This document shows positions 55,701 to 64,000 of a DNA stretch of 64,000 nt, in pieces. The notes beneath the pieces are model-generated. The model made no database searches. It worked only from the letters and a program-made list of their open reading frames with translations, and was not told the DNA's origin. A program made the position numbers and the translations under genes. Location of the stretch: the NCBI RefSeq assembly GCF_964656455.1, contig NC_135723.1, positions 103,448,305 through 103,512,304 on the forward strand, given 5' to 3'. Each line of letters opens with the position of its first letter. Position 1 is the stretch's first letter. Source of the stretch: Halichoerus grypus (taxonomy: Eukaryota; Chordata; Mammalia; Carnivora; Phocidae).

Positions 55701-57317
55701 GGTTTTTAGAGCTCGTTAGATTTTTCCAGTCCTCATTAAAAAAGTTACAGTGAAAACATTACTTTTATAATCAGAAACGCACGTGTTGTGTAGGAACTTG
55801 GAGCCTGTGGAGGGTGTGGATGAGGGAGCAGGGAAGCCACGTCCCAAAGCTGCACGCGGGCTCCGTTCAGTGGTTCAAGTCACTTCCTCCATGTGGTGGT
55901 CGTTTGCCTGCCCGGCATTTAAGAGGAAGTGATGAGGCTGTAGCGTGATTGTATGGAAGAGCTTCGAGTCTTTTAAAACGTTAAGGCGTCAAGCTGCCCC
56001 AGGGCAGGGCACGTGTGGCTCTGCTCCCGGTGGCCCGGGCCGCAGGACTCCTGGCAGCGGAGAACGGACTGCTTTCCCGTGGGTGCGGGCCGCCCCTCGG
56101 CTGCCGGGGACTGTAGTAACGCCGGTGTCCTTTCTGAGGGCTGCGTCGGCTCGTCCAGTCTTCGCGGCAGCAGCTTGAAGTAGGACCTGCTGTCGTCCGA
56201 TGTGAAGACAGGGGGGAGGGCGGCCAGGAAGGTCAGCCGCTCGCCTGAGCGTGTGCGGAGGGAGGGAACGCGAGGCCAGCGCACCCGGTGTCCCGTCCGA
56301 CCCAGGCTGAGCGATAGCTCTTGTCGGCGGTCACTTGTGTCCCTGCGCTAACGCCAGACCTGGCCGTAGTCTCCCGCGCACCGTGGGTGGCAAACCCACC
56401 TTCTCTGCGTCCCACGTGCAGTGGGTCTGCCCCCGGGTTTCTCTAGGCGACCTTTGTTTAGGACCTTTCCCATGTTTGTAGCCAGCAGCTCATCGTGCTT
56501 TCAGACGACCAGATCTTACGTCTGTGTTTCCCTGGGTAGGAATTAGCGCCCGAAAACTCCTGGCGGCCCCCTCACTGCACTTCCCCCACATCAGACACAG
56601 GACGGTCTCGGGCTTCTGTCGCTGACTGGTGGCGTTCATCCGAAGTCCTACAGGACGGGTGCCTAGGTGGGGGAGGCCGGTGGGCCACACGGGTTCCGGG
56701 AAGAAAACATTCGCTGGAGGTCCTCCCGTGCCCTTCAGTGGCCTTGTGACCTCAACAGAGGCCTTTGGTCGTTGGAGCTGCTCCTCCCTCAGTGAGACCT
56801 CAGCCCTGCGCTGGGAATCGCCGGGCAGCACCCGAGAGCGGGGAGCACCCAGAGAGCGGGGAGCACCGGAGAGCGGGGGCACGCTGGCACCTGCAGGTGT
56901 TGTCGTGAGGCTCAGACCAGGAAGCACGGGCACAGGCGGCCCTCTGCGTCCCGAGCCAGGCCTGTCTCAGCAGACTGCCCGCTGTCGTAAAGGTCCTTAG
57001 GAGCAGACTGATGGTGCCCAGAAGAGCGTGCTTTCTAGACCGCAGTGCGCGAGCCTCCCCGTGCCACCGCCCGCACCCCTGCGCCCTCCCTTCAGGGGCG
57101 GGTTTAGCCCTGTCTGCACTCGCGCAGCAGCTTTGTGGCTCCCAGCCGAGGGCAGTGAGGTCGTCACGGGCGGGGGGCTGTCTTCTGTGCCCGGGGCTCC
57201 CAAACTTCCTGTCCCCACTGTCCCCTCTGTCAGGAGTTTCTCTGCACACACGTGCGGGGCTAATGTTCTCGCTCTCTTCCCGTGTAGGGGGTTCCTGAAA
57301 AGCCACATAGCGACTGA
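49384..57317 (+). CDS. INSIG1: INSIG1, insulin-induced gene 1 protein (spliced, 274 aa)
   Basis: Join 49384-49786, 51957-52081, 53306-53472, 53811-53910, 57288-57317 (825 nt with stop). INSIG1 is an ER membrane protein that, with sterol, holds SCAP-SREBP in the ER and recruits ubiquitin ligases to HMG-CoA reductase, lowering cholesterol synthesis. The product has a variable G/A/R-rich N-terminus (1-75), then membrane segments at about 84-104, 119-142, 158-176, 184-201, a fifth following the DRSRSG loop and a sixth near the C-terminus, ending in PEKPHSD. D202 corresponds to the human SCAP-binding Asp205, S204 to the AKT-site Ser207, and K153/K155 to the ubiquitinated Lys156/158 (constant offset of three; human is 277 aa). 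INSIG2 is excluded by the long N-terminus and the C-terminal sequence. No disabling change is seen. Confidence 0.97.
50380..50548 (+). repeat. MIR SINE in INSIG1 intron 2
   Basis: MIR words: 'gttcactccttacaacagca', 'ctgcatttcacagatgtgga', 'aactaagtcacagagatctt', 'ggacacagtaaatggcaggg'. Ancient and on the same strand as the gene. Confidence 0.75.
51957..52081 (+). CDS. INSIG1: INSIG1 exon 3
   Basis: 125 nt. Acceptor TTTTTTCCTAG|CTGTTG; donor AGTGCC|GTATCC. It encodes [20 protein letters not shown] through NHASA, including the lysines (K153, K155) equivalent to the human degradation-linked sites. It ends on a codon boundary. The donor is weak (C at -1; T, C, C at +4 to +6). Confidence 0.93.
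53306..53472 (+). CDS. INSIG1: INSIG1 exon 4
   Basis: 167 nt. Acceptor TGCATCACCAG|AAATTG; donor TATCA|GTAAGT. It encodes [20 protein letters not shown] and the DRSRSG loop (D202, S204), then a further membrane segment to VYNGVY. Phase 2 at the 3' end. Confidence 0.96.
53811..53910 (+). CDS. INSIG1: INSIG1 exon 5
   Basis: 100 nt. Acceptor CTCTCGGCAG|GTACAC; donor GCTATG|GTACGT. It completes the split Gln codon and encodes [20 protein letters not shown] to RQLAM, the last membrane segment. Intron 4 is only 338 bp. Confidence 0.96.
53911..57287. other. INSIG1: INSIG1 intron 5 (3.4 kb), no inner gene
   Basis: GC-rich in its second half. It contains three imperfect 17-18-bp tandem copies ('gcacccagagagcgggga' type) at about 56827-56880 and a possible MIR remnant near 56150-56260. 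Open frames inside on both strands show no domains. Confidence 0.6.
57288..57317 (+). CDS. INSIG1: INSIG1 exon 6, coding part
   Basis: Acceptor CCCGTGTAG|GGGGTT. Encodes GVPEKPHSD then TGA (57315-57317). The identical C-terminus of mammalian INSIG1 confirms the splice site; the exon continues as the 3' UTR. Confidence 0.95.
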   Translation, partial: GVPEKPHSD

Positions 57318-59260
57318 GTCTTCTAACCCACCGGAGAAGAGCCAAGATTTGGGAAGAAAGTCTGTGACATTGGATTGTGACAAAGATTATCTTTTTTCCT
57401 CAGTGATCCATTTAGATTGGGCTGACTGTACCAGTGATTCCCGGAAAAATAACTCACCTGTCTTAGAATAGCAAGTGGAGAAGAACTGCTTCTCTCGAAA
57501 TGGTACCTTGCTTGCCGCGTCCATGCCCGTGTCCGCTCTGGAGACGCGACCCCAGGCGGGCGCAGGAGTGCCGGCGGGCACGGCTTCCCGAGTATTCGAT
57601 CTCATTTACGTTATTAAAAGCAAGTTGCCATATTTCACAGCCTTGAACTAAAGCCTAATTACCAGCTGTTGGTTTTGTGTTGGTGCCCACGGGGGATAGC
57701 TTGATGGTGCTTAACAAAGGTGAAGTGTGGAAAAATAGGAATAATATTTATCCAAAAGATTTTTTAAAAATAGGGTTGTGTAAAAAGAGAAATGGCGGTG
57801 AGCGCAGGGAGGCCGCTTGGGTGCGGCCGCGGTGCTGAGACGCTTCACGCTCACGTGCGACACGCGTGTACCACAGCGCACAGCCGTGCTCTCCTTCCTC
57901 CCGCGGAGTTCTGTGCAGACAATCTTACCGAGCACAGAGGGCAGTGAAGGCCATAGGCCACACTGTGACGTCCTGGAATTCTCACCTCGATACTTGAGAA
58001 GTTTCATCCAAAATCCATAATCCTCTGAGGGAGTCCCGTCTGCCGTGTATCTCAGTCCTAGTGAGCCAGAGTCCTGTGTGGTTTCCTCCATCCTCCAGAA
58101 CAGACGTGGCGATTCTCCCACAGCCCTATGGAATCTGCAATCTGTGATTGCCTTGTAAACGACGCGTGCACACGCCGCCACATGGAACATTGGGTGTCTC
58201 TAAATACTCAAAGATATTGGTGAGCACAATGTATTCACTGAATGGCATAGACCATCCTAGACCCACTTTGCAAGGATTGGGTCTCAAACGTCAAGTGCAA
58301 TGTATATGAAAACCAATCTGAGCCTTGTATTCTCTTAAATATTTATTTTTTTTTAACGTGTGAGAGGTTAAAGAGGGTTCTCCATTCATTTCAGTGCTGC
58401 ATGGAGGCAGAATTCAGCAATAATTTCTTTCGGTTATGAAGTTACTCTGTTGTGCCCTCCACTGAGCCCTGGTCCTTTGAAATACTCCAGTTGTGTGGGT
58501 TTAGTAGATTTGTCATTTTTACTTACAAATTTACCTTTTTGTACTTTGCAATTTAAATGTTTTTGTTTTAAATTCTGTGAAAGTGACTTCATTATGAGAC
58601 TCCTTTTGACTAGAAACGGGCGACGGGCAGGACGGGGGTCGGAGGGCCTGGCGGCTGCGGCTACACACGTGCGCCCTCGGTTCCGCTCGCGCGGTGATCT
58701 TGTTGCGGTTATTTGGTTTTGTTCTGAGAAAAATACCTTGGAGTAAATTGTAGGTGACTGTGTAGCTGATCTGTTTTAGAGGAATTTTGTGTAAAAGAAA
58801 ACGGGATCATTCCGAACTTCGCACTGACCCCTTACGCGTTTTCTGAAAGTGAAGACGGATGATCAGCTGCGTGAAAAGATTTTTCAAGGAAGAGGTCAGC
58901 ATTTTATGAAAAACGAGAAGTTATTAGGTGAAAGAAGTAATTGAATCTTTAAAATATACTTGATCATGTACAAACAGTAAGTATTTTTTTCTCTGAAACT
59001 GGAAGTAAATCTATATCTGTTAGAAATAATGTAGCCAAAAAATGTGAATCTGAAGAATTTTTTTGCCAATACTTTATAGCAAGTATATGAACCAAAGTGA
59101 TTTGCGTTTGTAAAAATGTAAGATATTATGAACAAAATTTGCACTATCCCGGATACAAACATCTAGTGAGATTCACATTCATACTAAGTTTTCAGCACTG
59201 TGTTCTTTTTGCATTCATTTTTTACTTTTATTAAAGGTTCAAAACCAATTATTGTGTTTA
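57318..59260 (+). other. INSIG1: INSIG1 3' UTR
   Basis: About 1.9 kb, AU-rich in its second half, with no open frame of interest. It ends downstream of ATTAAA at 59230-59235. An earlier ATTAAA at 57613-57618, followed by a GU-rich stretch at about 57668-57682, could give a short 3' UTR of about 0.3 kb. An AU-rich word near 58338-58352 may affect stability. Confidence 0.8.
59230..59235 (+). terminator. INSIG1: INSIG1 distal polyadenylation signal ATTAAA
   Basis: The ATTAAA variant hexamer is followed at 15-60 nt by GU-rich sequence ('attgtgtttatgaggttttc', 'ggctttgtgtggg'), the usual downstream element. Cleavage is expected near 59250-59260. The sequence then turns GC-rich and intergenic. Confidence 0.75.
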
Positions 59261-59264
59261 TGAG

Positions 59265-60010
59265 GTTTTCTTTAAAGGGGTGGAGGGGGCTTTGTGTGGG
59301 ATGTTAGAATTTGGAATGGGAAAATACCTTACAGCTCTCCAAACTTGACTAAATGTTTATGTAAGTACTCCTGGGGAAGCACTACTCGAGTGTGCTTTTC
59401 CTTCCGGTGGGAGGTGACTGGCAGCAGACATTGCACCCCCCCCCAACTCTGGCAGGGGGGCATCTGCCCGGGCCTGGCTCCGGCCTGTCCCAGGAGAGCT
59501 GTGCTCCGTCTGGGGGTGAAGGGCCGCTTCTCCCCATCCGAGATAGGGGTCTGCCTGCAAATAGAGCCCAGGAAGAGTGACCACCAGCAGACATTTCCCT
59601 CACCACAGAGACTCGAAATCCCGCCCAAGGGGGGTCCGCGTGTCTCCAGCACAGCGACACCCACGCCAGACCGTCCAAGTCCGGGTTTGACAGCCTGGGA
59701 GTGCAGCGCTTACGGGACCGTTGGTGGGTCGGCGGGCGAGGAATCCGCCGTCCCGTTCGGTTATGGGCGAGTCTCGCTGTTCACAGATTCCTTCTTGCCC
59801 CCTCGGTCAGCTGCACGGGCGAGTCTGAGCGCAGGGACTCGGCTGGTTTTGAGTCCCCTCCAGCCTCAGCCGAAGAGTCTCTGGAGGTCAGAGACTGACC
59901 CAGGACGCTCGTCACTCGGTGCCCCGGCGCCGTCCCACCCTTGCTCCAGGTTTCCCTTCACGCTGGTACGACAGTGAGGGAAGGGAGCCAGTGGGAACCT
60001 AGACCTGCCT
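59265..60010. other. Downstream intergenic, nothing recognised
   Basis: No gene recognised. The 227-codon + frame at 59294-59977 is R/P/S-rich, overlaps minus frames of similar length and has no domain. Confidence 0.45.
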
Positions 60011-60015
60011 TGCCT

Positions 60016-60165
60016 GGGATGCCTGGGCAGCTCGGGTCAGGATCTCAGGGTCGTGGGATCGAGCCCCACGTCGGGCTCTGCATTGAGCGTGGAGCCTGCT
60101 TGAGATTCTCTCTCCCCGTCTCTCTGAGATAAAATAATTTTTAAAAATAAATAAACCTTTCTATT
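60016..60165 (+). mobile_element. CAN-SINE, partly deleted
   Basis: Head 'gggatgcctgggcagctcgg' followed directly by 'gtcaggatctcagggtcg' (part of the head is deleted), then 'gggatcgagccccacgtcgg', 'gagcctgcttgagattctct' and an AATAAATAAA tail. Confidence 0.88.
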
Positions 60166-60411
60166 TCATGTGTTAAAACAGACCTTTTGCTAACAACTCT
60201 CTGAGTTTCCGCTTTCTCTGTAATAATGCAGCTGGCAAAGTTGGGATCTCCAAAAAGCATTATATTGTAAAAGTTTAATAAAGATATTAAAATTCTGCTT
60301 CAGTACATACTATGCAATAAGGTTCTGGCCCACTCCCCACTAATCTCCCATCAGGCCTGCTTTTGAATAGGAGGTGGGCTGATAAGCAATAAATTAGCCA
60401 CACGAGGGATT

Positions 60412-60610
60412 TCTTTTTTTTTTTTTAAGGTTTTATTCATTTATTTGACCGAGAGAGAGATCACAAGTAGGCAGGGCGGCAGGCAGAGGGAGAGGGAGAA
60501 GCAGGCTCTCCGCTGAGCAGGGAGCCTGATGTGAGGCTCAATCCCAGGACCCTGGGATCATGACCTGAGCCGAAGGCAGACGCTCAACGACTGAGCCACC
60601 CAGGCGCCCC
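60412..60610 (-). mobile_element. CAN-SINE, reverse orientation
   Basis: Poly-T, 'ggttttattcatttatttga', inverted GA-rich body, 'cctgggatcatgacctgagc' and the inverted head ending 'gagccacccaggcgcccc'. No clear target-site duplication was read. Confidence 0.94.
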
Positions 60611-60614
60611 AATG

Positions 60615-62570
60615 CAGGAGGGTTTTCTTATTGATCCCTGAATGCGGCCAAAATAGGCAGAGACAGATGCATGAAATCTATCCAGTCCTGACACCCGAAC
60701 TTGGTGGGTGCTCTGTGGATTTTCTTCATAAGATTGACACCCGAGGAGTTTCTCACCCAGGCATTTATAGAAGCCGCCGAGTGCTGGGGCCAGGTGGGCT
60801 GGGGAGCACGGGGGTGTCAGGGGCAGGGCCACGGGGGCATGGCCAGCCCAGACGTGATTTTGAAGACAAAACCGTGGCCCCTCATGACACGTGGGTTTCA
60901 TTACTCTTTCCGTTCCTTGGATGCTGGATTTTGGTGTTTTGGCACCTGTTTGACTAGTTCTCTACAGTTTTGTTGTTCCTCGGGATGCACGTTCTCAGGT
61001 TCAGAAGACGAGGAAGACACGCAGCTCGGTCCACTGAAGTCACTTCCCCGTCACAGCTGTGCTGCTCAGACCCCAGCCAGCATCCCTCTCACATTCATCT
61101 CCCCGAAGCTCCCCAGGCTGCAGGGCCCTGTCCGCATGACCACCTGAGCCGTGACTGCTGCCTTCGTCCTCCCCCTGCTGTGAGCCGCCCGGCCCAGCGC
61201 CTCGGGTCTGGCTGTCACCTGTGAACACTTGTCGGAAGAGCGTTGAATAGGTGGATCCATTGGCTCCGGCGTCCGTCAGCCGCCACGGCACTTTCCTGGG
61301 CGCTGCGCCCCGACCGTCCGCCGGCACAGCTGCGGCCCTTTCCCCCTGTGAGCTCCAGTCGGCGAACGAGAACCTAAATCGGGTGGTTAGGATCTCTCAT
61401 TGGTGGAGCTTCGACGTGAAGCGGTCACATTTTCGTGCAGGCTTTTTACCAGTGAGACACGGTTGGCTGTTCTTACTGCCGCCCCCAACGAGGTTCTGAC
61501 TGCCCTGGGTCGTCCTGTCGCCCTGTGCACAATGTCAGCGAGGGCCGTGGCGCTGTGGACGAGTTTTCCCAGGCATGGGGCTGGGCTGCACTGGGCCATC
61601 CACACCTCCTGCCTCCAGCCTCGACCAGCCGAGGCCGGCGGGGCTGTCGGGATCCAACGCGGGGTGACACCGGCTGCTGGCTCTGAATGTCATGAGAGCC
61701 TGCGGCCGCCGCCCCACACAACACCCTTAGCACCCACCTGTTCCAGCCACAGTGCTGTGTGCTTTGCACCCGGGAGGTCTGCGGCCGTCCTTCACCTTGT
61801 GCCTCATTGGCCTTCCGCCCGCCTTCGTACCCGTCCTCGTTCTCTCCCGCTCGGGGCCCACAGCTTCACCCTGTCCCCTAGCTTCCCGTCAATCACCTCA
61901 GTTACAAAGACCCAAGGAGGGCAGGGCAGGTGCAGGGCTAAGCTTGGAGCAGGATCGCGGGCTGAGGAGGACAGCTGTGCCCCTCACGAGCCGCCTCCCG
62001 AGTCCTCGTTCCCGCGGCCAGCCCCGGGGAGGGGTGCGAGCCTGCGCTCACACATGCTGCTGGAATCCGTAGGCCTCCACAGGAGCGGCCTGCCCGGCCA
62101 GCTCTGGGACTTGCCTTCTCCCGCCCCACCACACCTCACTATCCACGTCTCCCTCGGACCCCCACCAGCTGGCCAAGCCGTCTGGAAAAAGGTCAACATG
62201 CCAACAAGTCATGGAAAGATCATTTCAAAGTTTCACATCCGAAAGGAGGGAGAGTCTGCACTTTATTTCACATTATAGGATTAGCAATGAGTCCTTTAAG
62301 AAATCTGGGCACACAGAAAAGCCCCACTGGAAGATTTCTCATAAATGAAATTGTTGTGTTTCCTAAGATCCACATACAGAAATTTGCCATTGTACAGTTG
62401 GTCATTTAAAACCATCAAGAACAAGGATGACTTGTCTGCTGTCTGAGCACCCTGGCTCCCCTCAAGGTCAGAGCAAAGGCAAGTCGGGGAGAGCTTCCTT
62501 TCCCAGTCCTGCGTGGAACCGTTTCTCCGGGGAACGACCTGGTCTTCACCCTGTGCGTTATGGGCAAACC
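60615..62570. other. Intergenic, no gene recognised
   Basis: GC-rich unique DNA. The longest frame (292 codons, + 61400-62278) has minus-strand shadows, no domain and no splice context, and is rejected as a gene. About 62190-62420 is AT-richer and unexplained. Confidence 0.4.
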
Positions 62571-62574
62571 TGTG

Positions 62575-62925
62575 CTCCCCACCCCAGGATAAGTGGAAGC
62601 CCGACCCCAACACCTCAGGATGTGACCTTGTTTGGAAAGAGGGTCATTGCAGTCCTTGAACCAGGGGAAGACGCCATCACTAGGTGGCCCTGATCCAGCA
62701 GGGCTGGTGTCCTGGTCAAGAGGGGAAACGTGGATGCAGGGCAGCAAAGAGAAGAGGATGGGAAGACACAGGGGAGGCCCCGGCGTGAGGCCAGGGGCTA
62801 CAGCACCAGGGAACGCCCCAGGCTGCAGACCGCCCCAACCTCGTGCCTTCTGAGGGACTCTGGTCCCGTGACACCTTGGCCTAGACTCTGGCCTCCAGAT
62901 CCGGCAGACACGACATCTCTGTCGG
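62575..62925 (+). repeat. MLT1-type LTR (ERVL-MaLR)
   Basis: 'caacacctcaggatgtgacc', 'ttgtttggaaagagggtcat', 'ctggtgtcctggtcaagagg' and 'gactctggcctccagatccg' fit MLT1 in order. The last part is weak. Confidence 0.65.
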
Positions 62926-62929
62926 CTTT

Positions 62930-64000
62930 TTGTTTCCTATGACAATGTTTACTTTTCCAGAAGCACAGAACACCTGCTCGTCTGCTGACTCACCCACTTC
63001 ATCCAGACTTTCGGGAGTTTCTAGAGCTTTGCCCAAACTCCTTTTTTCCCTAGTACAAGAACATTGAAATCTAACCCAAACTCCCCATGCCATCCTGAGG
63101 TAGGATATTCATACTGTGTTATAGATAGTTGGAAATGACAGGGAATATTTACTGTAGAATTCATTTTTCCAGATTTCTGTCATTTGGAAAACCCTCTTAG
63201 GTGGAACCACTTCATTTCCCAGGCAGTGCAAGGGAGAAATGGATAGAGAAACTGCAAATCAAGTGGGAAACTAAGAGCCAGGGCCTGGAAGCCAAACCCT
63301 GAAAGCCTCTCTTAGTCAACAAGGAAGTTTGCTGGTCTGTGTAAACATAACTGGCTCAGATTAAAGTTAGCACTAACCAGGTAGAACTTCTACTCCCTGT
63401 GTCAAATTCTCCTGCTGAGATCAGTCTTCTCTCTGCAGCTGTCCCCTAAGGCAACTGACCACAGAAAACAAACAAAATTGTGAGAGTCCAGCACAGGCAC
63501 CCTCCCCTGGGGGACCTCACCCCAGGCTCCACCCAGGGTTGGCAGCCAGACCCTCTGTCCTACAGCTGCTTCTCCCCTCCCCAGGGAGCCCAAGATGCTG
63601 GGCTGTGGAAATAAGTACCTGGCTGGAATTCTCTTCTATTACTGGGAATGCAACACATTAGAGCTGGGAAAGGCCTTAGCCATCATGCCCCTTCCCCGTC
63701 TCCACATCACGGGTGAGGAGCTGAACGCCCAGGAGGACACCGAACACGCTGTGTCCAAGCCCGTGGCCATGGCAGCCTCATGTCCTCCCCTCTGGCCACT
63801 CCCAGCTCTGTCCAGCCCAAGCAGCTCCAGGTGCCCAAGCTGTTCCTCCCACTGGTGAGCCCCAGTGCTGACCTCTGGACTGGGCACGGCTCCTGGTGAC
63901 CCCCAACTGCCAATGTGACCAAACATGCATGGGCTGTACTGTCCCTGGGACTCCCTGTTGCTCTCCTTTCCCTGCCCTGGGGCACCCTGTTGTAAAAAAA
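62930..64000. other. Intergenic to window end, nothing recognised
   Basis: No gene recognised. 63655-63765 ('gagctgggaaaggccttagc', 'gtgaggagctgaacgcccag') may be an old MIR or L2-related fragment. The window stops in a short A run. Confidence 0.4.

Noticed and set aside
57028..57471. 147-codon + ORF crossing the last INSIG1 exon
   Set aside because: Runs through the intron and acceptor in another frame; the true frame ends at 57317.
61400..62278. 292-codon ORF on the + strand downstream of INSIG1
   Set aside because: GC-rich region with open frames on the other strand as well; R/P/S-rich translation without domains; no recognisable homologue.

Overview
The window is mammalian nuclear DNA. 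It contains one convincing protein-coding gene, INSIG1 (insulin-induced gene 1), on the + strand from about 48.76 to 59.26 kb. The rest is intergenic sequence and transposon remnants. At least 17 tRNA-derived CAN-SINEs (about 200 bp, tRNA-like head, CT-rich body, AATAAA/poly-A tail) mark the genome as Carnivora. Their body resembles the bear/seal/weasel (arctoid) type more than the dog or cat type as I remember them. I infer a non-canid caniform, with species unresolved. Older layers (MLT1 LTRs, L1M 3' ends, L2, MIR, MER5) are shared by placental mammals.

Layout. 0-35 kb: no gene found; SINEs, truncated L1s and MLT1 LTRs sit in unique sequence. An AT-rich, non-repetitive block at about 12.8-13.1 kb looks like a possible developmental enhancer. 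35.7 kb: a 48-bp near-perfect inverted repeat. 36.07-37.17 kb: an MLT1 LTR split by a 669-bp solo LTR of a betaretrovirus-like (class II) endogenous retrovirus, minus strand, with a perfect 6-bp target-site duplication. This LTR still holds an 89-codon ORF with one membrane segment. 37.9-38.2 kb: part of an ERV1-type LTR. 43.54-47.83 kb: a 4.3-kb minisatellite of about 72 units (60 bp, with 58-bp variants) arranged in higher-order blocks. It ends about 0.9 kb upstream of the INSIG1 start site. 48.1-50.1 kb: CpG island and INSIG1 promoter (CRE, inverted CCAAT, palindromic E-box/SRE-like site, TATA-like box).

INSIG1 has six exons: one non-coding and five coding. The coding join is 49384-49786, 51957-52081, 53306-53472, 53811-53910 and 57288-57317. 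All phases match and give 274 residues ending in PHSD. The 3' UTR runs to an ATTAAA at 59230. The product is an ER membrane protein that retains SCAP and promotes HMG-CoA reductase degradation, and its promoter carries the SREBP/NF-Y-type sites expected of an SREBP target. 59.3-64 kb: downstream intergenic DNA with two SINEs and an MLT1.

Candidates for something undescribed: the hierarchically organised minisatellite next to the INSIG1 promoter, the membrane-protein ORF inside the U3 of the solo LTR, and the 48-bp hairpin. Repeat family names rest on recognition of consensus features, not on a search.
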